From contig JBCDBX010000015.1 in the NCBI GenBank assembly GCA_039182865.1, forward strand, positions 1 to 27,579: a DNA stretch of 27,579 bases, written 5' to 3'. Both the position numbers and the translations under genes were made by a program. Position 1 is the stretch's first letter. Each line of letters opens with the position of its first letter. Of this stretch, positions 7,264-15,040 are shown piece by piece. The notes beneath the pieces are model-generated. The model ran no database searches and was not told where the DNA came from. It saw nothing but the letters and a program-made list of their open reading frames with translations. Source of the DNA: UBA1858 sp039182865 (GTDB lineage Bacteria; Pseudomonadota; Gammaproteobacteria; UBA4575).

Positions 7264-8508
7264 GTGGATAATCAAGTTATTGAACTCTCATATGCACTAG
7301 ATACTTTTTATTTCTTAGTAATGGGTGCACTCGTAATGTGGATGGCTGCTGGATTTGCTATGTTGGAAGCCGGTATGGTTCGTAGTAAAAGTACTGCAGA
7401 AATCCTTACTAAAAATATTTCGCTATATTCAGTGGCATGCATAATGTACATGTTGATGGGCTACAACATCATGTACAGCGGTACTGATAGCTCAATCTGG
7501 CCATTTGGCTTTGATCTCTTGGGTAGTGCTGATAACTCCGCTGAAGATGTAATAGCAAGTGGCGGTGATATCTATTATTCAGGCCTATCAGACTTTTTCT
7601 TTCAGGCAGTTTTCGTAGCAGCGACAATGTCGATTGTTTCTGGTGCAGTCGCTGAAAGAATGAAACTTTGGTCATTTTTGATTTTTGCAGTAGTCATGAC
7701 TGGCTTCATCTATCCAGTGCAAGGCTTCTGGAAATGGGGCGGTGGTTTCTTAGATCAAGCTGGTTTCTTAGATTTTGCTGGATCAGGCGTAGTTCATATG
7801 TGTGGCGCCACGGCGGCTCTCGCAGGTGTAATATTGCTTGGTGCACGCAAAGGTCGTTATGTGGACGGTAAAGTCGTAGCGATGCCTGGTTGTAATATGC
7901 CACTCGCCACCCTTGGAACATTTGCCCTCTGGCTAGGCTGGTTCGGGTTTAATGGCGGGTCAGAATTAATAATCTCAAATGTTGCAGAAGCGAATGCTGT
8001 TGGTCTGATCTTTGTAAATACCAATACTGCGGCGGCGGGTGGTGTGGTTGCCGCACTGATTACCGCTAAGCTAATGTTTGGCAAAGCAGACTTGACCATG
8101 GCATTAAATGGTGCCTTGGGAGGTTTAGTTTCAATCACTGCTGAACCATTAATGCCCTCGCCAATCTTAGCCACTGTAATAGGCGCCATCGGCGGTGTGA
8201 TTGTGGTCTTCAGTATCGTGACAATGGACAAGATCAGGATTGATGATCCGGTTGGTGCTATTTCGGTTCACGGTGTATGTGGTCTATGGGGGCTGATTGC
8301 CGTGGTCTTTTCAAATCCTGATGCAGGCATTGGTACGCAGCTTTACGGAGCGGTTGTCATCTTTGCTTGGACATTCATTGTTTCACTCATCGTTTGGGGA
8401 ATCCTGAAGATGACTATTGGCATCCGTGTCAGTGAAGAGGATGAAATGGAAGGCGTCGATTACTCTGAATGTGGAATTGAAGCCTATCCAGAATTCGTTT
8501 CGAAGTAA
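7264..8508 (+). CDS. amtB: Ammonium transporter Amt/AmtB
   Basis: A trimeric inner-membrane channel for ammonium uptake. The protein is 414 residues if it starts at GTG 7264. I prefer this to a TTG 12 bases earlier because GGAGG at 7254-7258 then has a 5-base spacer; with the TTG start it would lie inside the gene. About eleven membrane helices are visible. Family landmarks are the conserved SGAVAERM segment, Asp170 in DFAGSGVVH, the twin pore histidines His178 and His336 (SVHGVCGLWG), and the WLGWFGFNGGSEL segment. The C-terminal tail GIRVSEEDEMEGVD is the conserved piece that couples to GlnK. There is no long cleavable signal peptide, unlike E. coli AmtB. A strong terminator follows 30 bases after the stop. 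Confidence 0.96.
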   Translation: MDNQVIELSYALDTFYFLVMGALVMWMAAGFAMLEAGMVRSKSTAEILTKNISLYSVACIMYMLMGYNIMYSGTDSSIWPFGFDLLGSADNSAEDVIASGGDIYYSGLSDFFFQAVFVAATMSIVSGAVAERMKLWSFLIFAVVMTGFIYPVQGFWKWGGGFLDQAGFLDFAGSGVVHMCGATAALAGVILLGARKGRYVDGKVVAMPGCNMPLATLGTFALWLGWFGFNGGSELIISNVAEANAVGLIFVNTNTAAAGGVVAALITAKLMFGKADLTMALNGALGGLVSITAEPLMPSPILATVIGAIGGVIVVFSIVTMDKIRIDDPVGAISVHGVCGLWGLIAVVFSNPDAGIGTQLYGAVVIFAWTFIVSLIVWGILKMTIGIRVSEEDEMEGVDYSECGIEAYPEFVSK

Positions 8509-8538
8509 CACTTTTCAAAAGCCGTGCTGGTAAAAGTT

Positions 8539-8564
8539 AGGCGCCCATTTGGGCGCCTTTTTTT
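8539..8564 (+). terminator. Strong intrinsic terminator after amt
   Basis: AGGCGCCC (8539-8546), loop ATTT, GGGCGCCT (8551-8558), then a run of T to 8564. It has all the features of a Rho-independent terminator for the amt transcript. It may also stop leftward transcripts from speE, though the T tract on that side is weaker. Confidence 0.92.
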
Positions 8565-8706
8565 ATTTCTATATTTAAGTTTATAGCGTATGAAGATAAG
8601 GTGTTAAAAATATACTCAAAATTTTTACTTATTAGATGTTAGCTCAGCTTTTTCGTTTACTTTTGCTTGCTATTTACCGTGTTCATAACGCTTTCCATGA
8701 AAATTT

Positions 8707-9564
8707 CTAAAGCCGGTTGCGTAAAAAGCTTGGTTTCGCAAAAGCAGCTAGATGAATATCGTAATTATAGTATTTAGTTTCAAAGCATAATTTTTTTAAG
8801 TCTTTATCCCGAACAAGTTGTATATCATTTTTTGCAGCCATGGTCGTTGACCACCAGCCAGTCGGATAAACCGGCTGTGGGAAAAATAAAGTTTCAACTT
8901 CGCTGAATTTTGCAGCAATCATTTCTTCTTGCATTGGCTTAGTAATGGATTCCCAATGGATGAGTGGCGATTCACTTTGTTGGATGATGATTCCGTCTTT
9001 TGTCAAAGCTCGATAACAACTCTGATAAAAAACTTTTTTAAATAATCCTTCAGCAGGTCCAACAGGATCTGTGCTATCAACGATAATTATATCGATGCTT
9101 TCTGATTTTGTAGTGCGCATCCACTCAATAGCATCTTTAAACTCAAAGGTAACTCTAGAGTCCTGATTTGCACTACTCAATTCTGGAAAATATTCTTCAG
9201 AAATTCTCATGACACGTTCATCAATTTCAATTTGAGTAATATTTTCTATACATGAATGTTTAGCGACTTGCTGTAATGTGCCACAATCACCGCCACCTAT
9301 GATGACAACATGACGAGGATGCGCGTGACTAAATAATGCGGGATGACTCATCATCTCGTGGTATATGAAATTATCTTTTTCGCTGAGCATAATGTAGCCA
9401 TCGATCACTAATAAATGACCAAAATTCCTGGTGTTATAGACCTCAATCTTTTGGTATTCAGATTGTTCTTCGTGCAACTTGGAAATTATGTCTAAAGAAA
9501 ATGCGCAACCATAATCACCACATTTCTCAGTAAACCAGTTTCCTTGTAGATTATTTGTGTTCAT
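8707..9564 (-). CDS. speE: Spermidine synthase (polyamine aminopropyltransferase)
   Basis: Transfers the aminopropyl group of decarboxylated S-adenosylmethionine to an amine acceptor, normally putrescine, giving spermidine. The 285-residue protein has an N-terminal beta domain, then a Rossmann fold with the nucleotide loop IGGGDCG (89-95; the family usually has GGGDGG), the acidic loop IEID (112-115) and the catalytic segment VDSTDPVGPAEGLF (Asp163, Asp166). YHEMMSHPAL (69-78) is also conserved. Length is normal. The start is 12 bp from the divergent speA start, and no Shine-Dalgarno precedes it. The first residues nevertheless align with relatives, so this ATG is likely right. The amine acceptor cannot be fixed from sequence, and agmatine is an alternative. 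No speD is in the window. Confidence 0.93.
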   Translation of the reverse strand: MNTNNLQGNWFTEKCGDYGCAFSLDIISKLHEEQSEYQKIEVYNTRNFGHLLVIDGYIMLSEKDNFIYHEMMSHPALFSHAHPRHVVIIGGGDCGTLQQVAKHSCIENITQIEIDERVMRISEEYFPELSSANQDSRVTFEFKDAIEWMRTTKSESIDIIIVDSTDPVGPAEGLFKKVFYQSCYRALTKDGIIIQQSESPLIHWESITKPMQEEMIAAKFSEVETLFFPQPVYPTGWWSTTMAAKNDIQLVRDKDLKKLCFETKYYNYDIHLAAFAKPSFLRNRL

Positions 9565-9576
9565 AGGAGTAAAAGA

Positions 9577-11427
9577 ATGAATAAAGAACAGTTTCCACAG
9601 TGGAACTTAAAACGAGCGAAAGAATTTTACAACATATCAATATGGAGTGAAGGATATTACGATATAAATGAAGTGGGTCATATAATTGCTTGCCCAGATA
9701 GCATGACTAAAATCGATTTAATGGATGTTAAAGATGAGTTAATTAAGCAAGGGATTTCTCTTCCAGTATTAATTCGATTTCCACAAATATTGAATGCACG
9801 ATTAAAAGAGTTAAGTGATGCATTTGAAAATGCTGCATTAAATTGTAACTACGCTATAGATCATATTCCTTTTTATCCGATAAAAGTTAATCAACAAAAA
9901 ACTGTGCTGGAACATATATTGACATCAGATGTATCAAGCATTGGTTTAGAAGTGGGGAGCAAGACTGAATTATTAGCTGCATTGAGCTTGCTTAATTACT
10001 CTGATGGGTTGTTGGTATGTAATGGTTACAAAGATAGAGCCTATGTTCGTTTAGCGCTATATGCACATATGATGGGCATTCAAGTATATATCGTGATTGA
10101 AAACTTATCTGAGATCGATCTTATACAAAAGGAATGTTCAGATTTGGAGATCGAGCCTCTACTAGGTGTGCGAGTGCGATTAAGTAGCATGGCTTCGGGG
10201 AACTGGCAGAACTCTGGAGGTAAGCATGCAAAGTTCGGGCTTGATGCTAATGATTTGGTAAAACTTCTTAAGCGATTAAATGCTTCTAATTGCGTACATT
10301 GGTTGAGCGTTTTACACTTTCATATGGGGTCCCAGATATCTGATCTCACAGACATCAAATTGGGTTTGTCAGAGGCGATGCGAGTATATCACGAATTATA
10401 TGCCCAAGATTTTTCAATATCTTGTATAGATGTAGGAGGGGGTCTCGCTGTTGATTATTCATCTCTGCAAGATACAAGTTATTTCTCTAAAGCATACTCT
10501 TTGAAAGATTATGCACAGATTATTATTAAAACAGTGGGCGACTATTGTGAAAATAATAAATTACCACTCCCAAAAATATTTACCGAGAATGGTCGAGCAA
10601 TAACAGCTCACCATGCGGTGCTAATTACAAATGTTATTGAGCAAGATGGCGCTGATGAACATGAAGCTGTAAGTGATAAATCTGTTGAATGTAGTATTAC
10701 CCAAACATTAAAAGAGCAAATTAAAAGCAATAAAACTATAAACGAAAAAGAGCTTGCCAGTTATCACAAACAAATAAATCAGCAATTTATTGTGGGTGAA
10801 ATTGGCTTAAATCAACGAGCTCATTTGGAAGAGCTACTGCAAAAATGTGCAAGTGACTTGAAAGTAACGGCAAAATACTACGCCAATTTTTCACTGTTTC
10901 AATCAATGCCGGATACTTGGGGTTTGGATCAAATTTTTCCTATCGTACCTCTAAATAGGCTAAATGAGGAACCGCAAGTGCCAGCTAGAATTCATGACCT
11001 AACTTGTGACTCTGACGGACAAGTGTCGTTATATGCATATGATCATCAACTCAAACCAAATTTACAGTTGCATGTTTTACGCGAGGGTGAGCAGTATTTG
11101 CTTGGATTTTTCATGTTAGGGGCTTATCAAGAGATATTGGGTGACATTCATAACCTGTTTGGAGACACTCATGCAGTTAATGTAGAAAAGTTAGATCAAG
11201 ACGAGCTATTATTCACAAACTTTGAAATTGGTGATTGTGTTAATGAACTATTAACGAGAGTCCATATAAGTGAAAGTGATGTACTCGCGAAATGCAAAGC
11301 CAAACTCAACGAAATGAAAACCGAAAACGAAGTGCAAGATACTGTTTTAAACGAAATTAAAAATGCTTTGTGTGGATATACCTATCTCGATTCGATGAAT
11401 CGTCCTGCTCATAGGATAAAAGACTAA
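9577..11427 (+). CDS. speA: Biosynthetic arginine decarboxylase (SpeA)
   Basis: A PLP enzyme of the alanine-racemase fold that turns arginine into agmatine and CO2, the first step of the arginine route to putrescine. At 616 residues it is slightly shorter than E. coli SpeA (658). Visible landmarks are the PLP lysine Lys103 in YPIKVNQQ, HFHMGSQ (247-253), the phosphate loop GGGLAVDY (287-294), ENGRAITAHHAV (337-348) and the catalytic cysteine loop TCDSDG with Cys477. An AGGAG ribosome-binding site at 9565-9569 sets the ATG. The stop codon directly abuts the next start (TAA then ATG), implying translational coupling to the downstream membrane protein. It is divergent from speE, so the two make a compact polyamine locus. 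No agmatinase or agmatine deiminase is in view. Confidence 0.96.
   Translation: MNKEQFPQWNLKRAKEFYNISIWSEGYYDINEVGHIIACPDSMTKIDLMDVKDELIKQGISLPVLIRFPQILNARLKELSDAFENAALNCNYAIDHIPFYPIKVNQQKTVLEHILTSDVSSIGLEVGSKTELLAALSLLNYSDGLLVCNGYKDRAYVRLALYAHMMGIQVYIVIENLSEIDLIQKECSDLEIEPLLGVRVRLSSMASGNWQNSGGKHAKFGLDANDLVKLLKRLNASNCVHWLSVLHFHMGSQISDLTDIKLGLSEAMRVYHELYAQDFSISCIDVGGGLAVDYSSLQDTSYFSKAYSLKDYAQIIIKTVGDYCENNKLPLPKIFTENGRAITAHHAVLITNVIEQDGADEHEAVSDKSVECSITQTLKEQIKSNKTINEKELASYHKQINQQFIVGEIGLNQRAHLEELLQKCASDLKVTAKYYANFSLFQSMPDTWGLDQIFPIVPLNRLNEEPQVPARIHDLTCDSDGQVSLYAYDHQLKPNLQLHVLREGEQYLLGFFMLGAYQEILGDIHNLFGDTHAVNVEKLDQDELLFTNFEIGDCVNELLTRVHISESDVLAKCKAKLNEMKTENEVQDTVLNEIKNALCGYTYLDSMNRPAHRIKD
9624..9651 (-). 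promoter_or_regulatory. Possible speE promoter inside the speA coding sequence
   Basis: Read on the minus strand: TTCACT (9651-9646), 16 bases, TAAAAT (9629-9624), about 60 bases before the speE ATG. Because only 12 bp separate speE and speA, any speE promoter must lie within speA. This is the best candidate I see, with four of six and five of six consensus bases. Confidence 0.3.
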
Positions 11428-12336
11428 ATGCTTGAAATATCAATATTTTTTGTAGGTGTGTTGGTGACGTTGATAGCGTTATTGATGCTATTTAAAGTTG
11501 CATATCACGAAAATAAGCCTGCTGCGATCGTCAGTCTTTTATTAATTTTACCTTTAATTGGTTACATGTTTTTCAATTTGGGATCAATTTCCGTCAGAAA
11601 GGCGGGTTTTATACTAGTAATAGGGTTAATAGCGCTCATAGTCAGTATTTATGGTGGTGTCTCAGAACAACTCCACTTTCTTGAAGAAAATAAAGTAGTC
11701 CAAACAATAGAAGAGAAAATTGTTCCAATTGAAGAGGAACCGTTGCCCAATGAACAAGAAGCTCAAGCTGCGAAGCTAGCTAGTGATGACAACTATGATC
11801 CTTTATTGACGGGGAGTGAATTTGAGGAAGTAGAAATACAAGAACTTGTTCCTGAGCAAAAATCTGTCGCGATATCTGCACCAGTATTTTACTATCAGCC
11901 TTTAACTTTTGAAGAAGTGCAATATGCACTGGATATGCCGGTACGTTTATCGATGAACGATGGATCAATTATTGAAGGAACACTTGTTAATGTTGATCCA
12001 GAAGCAATATTGGTTGAATCAAATGCTTCCGGGGGAAGTGTGGCATTGAGCTACTCGCATGCAGATATAAAATCTGTTGAAGTTAAGTTAGCTAAAGGTC
12101 AATCACTCAATATTCCTCAAGAAGATCAAATAGAAGAACAAACTCAAGTAATAGCAATTGAAGAGGATGTGGTAGAGGAGCCGGTACTCTTAGAAAGCCA
12201 ACTAGGAAATGAAACACCTCAAGAAGTATTGACTGAAACGATTAAAGATGTCGAAGTAGGTTCACCAGAACAAGTCGAAGAACTCATCGATGAGGGTGAA
12301 GCGCTAAGCCCTGTTGAACCCATCAATGGTCAATAA
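11428..12336 (+). CDS. Membrane protein with acidic linkers and a probable Sm-like domain
   Basis: A 302-residue protein I cannot assign to a named family. Three hydrophobic helices lie at about residues 4-24, 32-50 and 59-76. A very acidic, Glu-rich linker follows (about 90-150), then a compact all-beta stretch at about 168-221, then a second acidic tail to the end. The beta stretch reads VRLSMNDGSIIEGTLV followed by NVDPEAILVE. It fits the Sm1 pattern of Sm/Hfq-like barrels (hydrophobic-x-Leu, Gly, x4, Gly-x-Leu, x3, Asp). A later YSHADIKSVEV resembles the closing strands. RNA binding is therefore possible, but this is inference from pattern; other small SH3-like barrels look similar. It starts immediately after the speA stop and ends immediately before ycgL, so all three are probably one operon. 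Confidence 0.75.
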   Translation: MLEISIFFVGVLVTLIALLMLFKVAYHENKPAAIVSLLLILPLIGYMFFNLGSISVRKAGFILVIGLIALIVSIYGGVSEQLHFLEENKVVQTIEEKIVPIEEEPLPNEQEAQAAKLASDDNYDPLLTGSEFEEVEIQELVPEQKSVAISAPVFYYQPLTFEEVQYALDMPVRLSMNDGSIIEGTLVNVDPEAILVESNASGGSVALSYSHADIKSVEVKLAKGQSLNIPQEDQIEEQTQVIAIEEDVVEEPVLLESQLGNETPQEVLTETIKDVEVGSPEQVEELIDEGEALSPVEPINGQ

Positions 12337-12582
12337 ATGAAGTGCTTCGTATATCGTGGCACAAGAAAAGCCGATACTTATCTTTATGTATTGGGAGAAA
12401 ATCAATTTGACCACTTGCCACAAAACTTACTAAGCCTATTAGGAAGGCTGGAATTTGCTTTAGATATCGATTTGGATGCTGTTGGTAAATTAGCTAATGC
12501 AGAATTAAATGAGGTTAAGAAAAGTTTGCAAAAGCAAGGATATTATTTACAACTACCTAAGGAAGCCCATATTTCAGTGTGA
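12337..12582 (+). CDS. ycgL: YcgL domain-containing protein
   Basis: An 81-residue protein of the YcgL family, found essentially only in gammaproteobacteria. The N-terminal YRGTRKADTYLYV and the C-terminal KQGYYLQLP match E. coli YcgL (YRSSKRDQTYLYV, EQGYYLQLP). The biochemical role is unknown; in many genomes it lies near RNase D. Here the ATG directly follows the TAA of the Sm-like membrane protein, so its translation is coupled to it. The stop is one base from the stop of the convergent gene at 12584, leaving no room for a terminator. Assignment is firm at family level only. Confidence 0.88.
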   Translation: MKCFVYRGTRKADTYLYVLGENQFDHLPQNLLSLLGRLEFALDIDLDAVGKLANAELNEVKKSLQKQGYYLQLPKEAHISV

Positions 12583-12583
12583 T

Positions 12584-13783
12584 TTAGAGAATTCCTTTAG
12601 AAGCACGTTTCAATTCCGCCATAATATCTTTTTGGAGTTCATCTAGTTCGGCAATTTTACTTTCGGCAGCACCACTTAACCAAGCAGTTTTATCATTTTT
12701 TCTTTTTGTAAAATAATCTAAAATAAATTGTTCAGATAGTAATACATAACGAATTGCTTGCTCGGGATTTACTTGAATAAATGGGTTTTGAGCAATTTGA
12801 ATTGCTGATTGTTCTTGCCCAAGACAGAAACGGTTCAGCAAATAATACAAAGATATTCTCGAGGTGCGTAAAGATTTAGCAGCACGTTCTTGAGATCCCT
12901 TGCTTAGGCTGGCATCCACGATTGTGTCTAACCATAGAATTAAATCATTCTCAGAAATAATAATTTCTTTTTGGTTAATTTTGTTAATCTGTTCCTCAAT
13001 CATCTTTTGGATAGTTTCTTCTTCCTCGAGTGTGGATTTTCTTTGAACTGTGCGTCGCCAAATACCTTTAGTGTTTTCTAAATCCTGTTGAAGGTTTGTA
13101 AGTTCCTCATGATATTTTCGAAGAATCTCTTCATTAGACTCAATATGTTTACGTTTGTCAGAGATAATTTTTGAGAGCAGTTTCAATCTTAAAATATAAT
13201 ATTCAGATAAGGTATTTTCAGTAACCTCGATGGCTTTATTAACGCGTCGAATTAATGAATTAAATCTTGTTTGATCGTTGTCTGATATTGGAAGAATAGA
13301 CTCTAGAACATCGAGAGTGCTAGTCATCGTATAGCTTTCACTTCTTACGTCAATTAATAGATTATTGATTGAGACAATTTGATTAACAATCGCTTCTTCA
13401 GTGACAGGTTTGGCTTCTTTTTTGGCAATTTGAAGTGTATCAATCAAACATAATATTTTATTTTTGAAAATGCGTAATGAGTTAGACGTACAGCTAGTTT
13501 TAGCCTTATCCATTGCGTTGGCGACTGCCTCACCATAATTATCAACATCCGCAATACGCCTCTTTAAATGAAATGAATTCAAACTCATTAATAAATCTTC
13601 TACCGCACCTCTAACGCCGGGCGAGGCATGTTCCGCAATATCAGATGGAATATGGCTTGGAAGATTTTCTAATGGAATTTGTGAAATCTCTGCAGGTGAC
13701 ATTGTCTGAATTAACTCAGTAAACATCTCCAGTGAAATCGGATCATGAGAACCTTTTGGAGCTTTGGATGCATTAGCAACCAT
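12584..13783 (-). CDS. Unknown cytoplasmic coiled-coil protein, 399 aa
   Basis: I do not recognise this protein. It has no signal peptide and no membrane helix, and it is predicted almost wholly helical. A Pro-containing N-terminal region (about 1-60) precedes helical segments, then a long charged heptad-like stretch (about 205-278, EEILRKYHEELTNLQQDLEN) suited to a coiled coil. A C-terminal helical part (about 280-399) includes SLYYLLNRFCLGQEQSA. No nucleotide-binding motif or metal cluster is apparent. GAGAA lies upstream of the ATG. It follows nadA by 44 bases on the same strand and is probably co-transcribed, though nothing suggests a role in NAD synthesis. A structural or scaffold protein would fit; function unknown. 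Confidence 0.75.
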   Translation of the reverse strand: MVANASKAPKGSHDPISLEMFTELIQTMSPAEISQIPLENLPSHIPSDIAEHASPGVRGAVEDLLMSLNSFHLKRRIADVDNYGEAVANAMDKAKTSCTSNSLRIFKNKILCLIDTLQIAKKEAKPVTEEAIVNQIVSINNLLIDVRSESYTMTSTLDVLESILPISDNDQTRFNSLIRRVNKAIEVTENTLSEYYILRLKLLSKIISDKRKHIESNEEILRKYHEELTNLQQDLENTKGIWRRTVQRKSTLEEEETIQKMIEEQINKINQKEIIISENDLILWLDTIVDASLSKGSQERAAKSLRTSRISLYYLLNRFCLGQEQSAIQIAQNPFIQVNPEQAIRYVLLSEQFILDYFTKRKNDKTAWLSGAAESKIAELDELQKDIMAELKRASKGIL

Positions 13784-13827
13784 ATACAGTTCTCGCGATT
13801 GATTTTGATAAAAAGTAATTTGACGAT

Positions 13828-14853
13828 TTAATTATTTGCTGCAAAATCAAGCATGCGCTTGGTCGAGCGATAGGCAAGTTGTCGTATTTTTTCTTCGACA
13901 AATATTTCATTTTCACCAGTTTCCAATACATGTAATAGATTATGTAATCCATTCATTGCCATCCATGGGCAGTGAGCACAACTTTTGCATGTCGCACCTT
14001 CGCCAGCCGTTGGGGCCTCAATGAAATTTTTATCAGGTGCTAGCTGTTTCATCTTATAAAAGATGCGATTATCAGTAGCAACGATAAACGATTTATTATC
14101 TAGAGTATGTGTTGCCTTGATCAGAGCGCTGGTTGAGCCGACGACGTCAGCCATATCAATGACATTTTGGGGGGATTCTGGGTGAACCAGCACAGCAGCG
14201 TCAGGATTTTGCTCGATTAAGTCTCCTAATGCTCTGGCTTTAAATTCATTATGGACGATGCAATCTCCTTCCCAAAGTAGCATGTCGGCGCCTGTGACCT
14301 TACGTAAATAACTACCTAAATGACGGTCAGGTGCCCACAGTATTTTTTCACCTTGATCCATTAAGTGAGAAATAATTTTCACAGCAACACTCGATGTGAC
14401 TACCCAATCAGCACGTGCTTTTACCGCAGCGCTAGTGTTTGCATAAACTACAGATACACGGTCTGCATGCTGGTCACACATCTCAGAGAATTTGTCGGCG
14501 GGGCAACTTAAGTCTAGCGAGCAAGTAGCTTCCAGTGTTGGCATGAGGACGCGTTTTTCTGGGCTCAAAATTTTTGCTGTTTCACCCATAAATTTTACGC
14601 CAGCAACGATGATCGTGGAGGCAGTATGTTCATATCCAAAACGTGCCATTTCAAGCGAGTCTGCCACCATCCCTCCCGTGTCTTCAGCTATTTCTTGAAG
14701 ATCTTCATGAGTATAGTAGTGAGCCACTAGAACCGCATTTTCACGTACCAGTAATTCTTTAATCCGTGCTATCAATTCGCTTCGTTTAATCGCTGAAAAG
14801 TCAGGGATTTGAGCCTGAATTTCTGCTGTAGCAGGAAAGTTTTCTAAATGCAT
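13828..14853 (-). CDS. nadA: Quinolinate synthase NadA
   Basis: An iron-sulfur enzyme that condenses iminoaspartate (from NadB) with dihydroxyacetone phosphate to make quinolinate in de novo NAD synthesis. The 341-residue protein is close to the E. coli length (347) and has three homologous domains. Cluster ligands are visible: Cys111 in EATCSLDLSCP, Cys198 in WEGDCIVH, and the terminal CKSCAHC motif (Cys289, 292, 295). The substrate-binding HYYTHEDLQ (45-53) is also present. The ATG at 14853 has no clear Shine-Dalgarno sequence. The unknown coiled-coil gene follows 44 bases downstream. A palindrome resembling an NtrC site lies about 75 bp upstream, between nadA and the divergent secreted-protein gene. 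Confidence 0.96.
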   Translation of the reverse strand: MHLENFPATAEIQAQIPDFSAIKRSELIARIKELLVRENAVLVAHYYTHEDLQEIAEDTGGMVADSLEMARFGYEHTASTIIVAGVKFMGETAKILSPEKRVLMPTLEATCSLDLSCPADKFSEMCDQHADRVSVVYANTSAAVKARADWVVTSSVAVKIISHLMDQGEKILWAPDRHLGSYLRKVTGADMLLWEGDCIVHNEFKARALGDLIEQNPDAAVLVHPESPQNVIDMADVVGSTSALIKATHTLDNKSFIVATDNRIFYKMKQLAPDKNFIEAPTAGEGATCKSCAHCPWMAMNGLHNLLHVLETGENEIFVEEKIRQLAYRSTKRMLDFAANN

Positions 14854-14925
14854 AGTGTCTTTTAGTAACTATTTTGTTTTGGGTTTGTATCTTATACTCG
14901 ATGCAGATAACCATTAAAAGCTAAC

Positions 14926-14942
14926 CGCACCAATCTGGTGCA
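14926..14942. promoter_or_regulatory. Operator-like palindrome, NtrC-like, between divergent genes
   Basis: GCACC (14927-14931), AATCT, GGTGC (14937-14941): the arms GCACCA/TGGTGC are perfectly symmetrical and match the core of the enteric NtrC site. I find no GG-N10-GC sigma-54 promoter near it on either strand, so another regulator or a repressor role is equally possible. Confidence 0.45.
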
Positions 14943-15040
14943 ATATTGATTAAAATAGCAGCAGATATTAGAGATGCCTCTACTTTCCTTTATACTTGTT
15001 TTCTAATTAAATATTTATATCCAAAAGGTTGAATACATTC

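Noticed and set aside
7857..8231. Minus-strand ORF of 124 codons inside amt
   Set aside because: Lies wholly antisense to conserved amt helices; its Ala/Pro/Thr-rich product mirrors amt codon use and has no family features.
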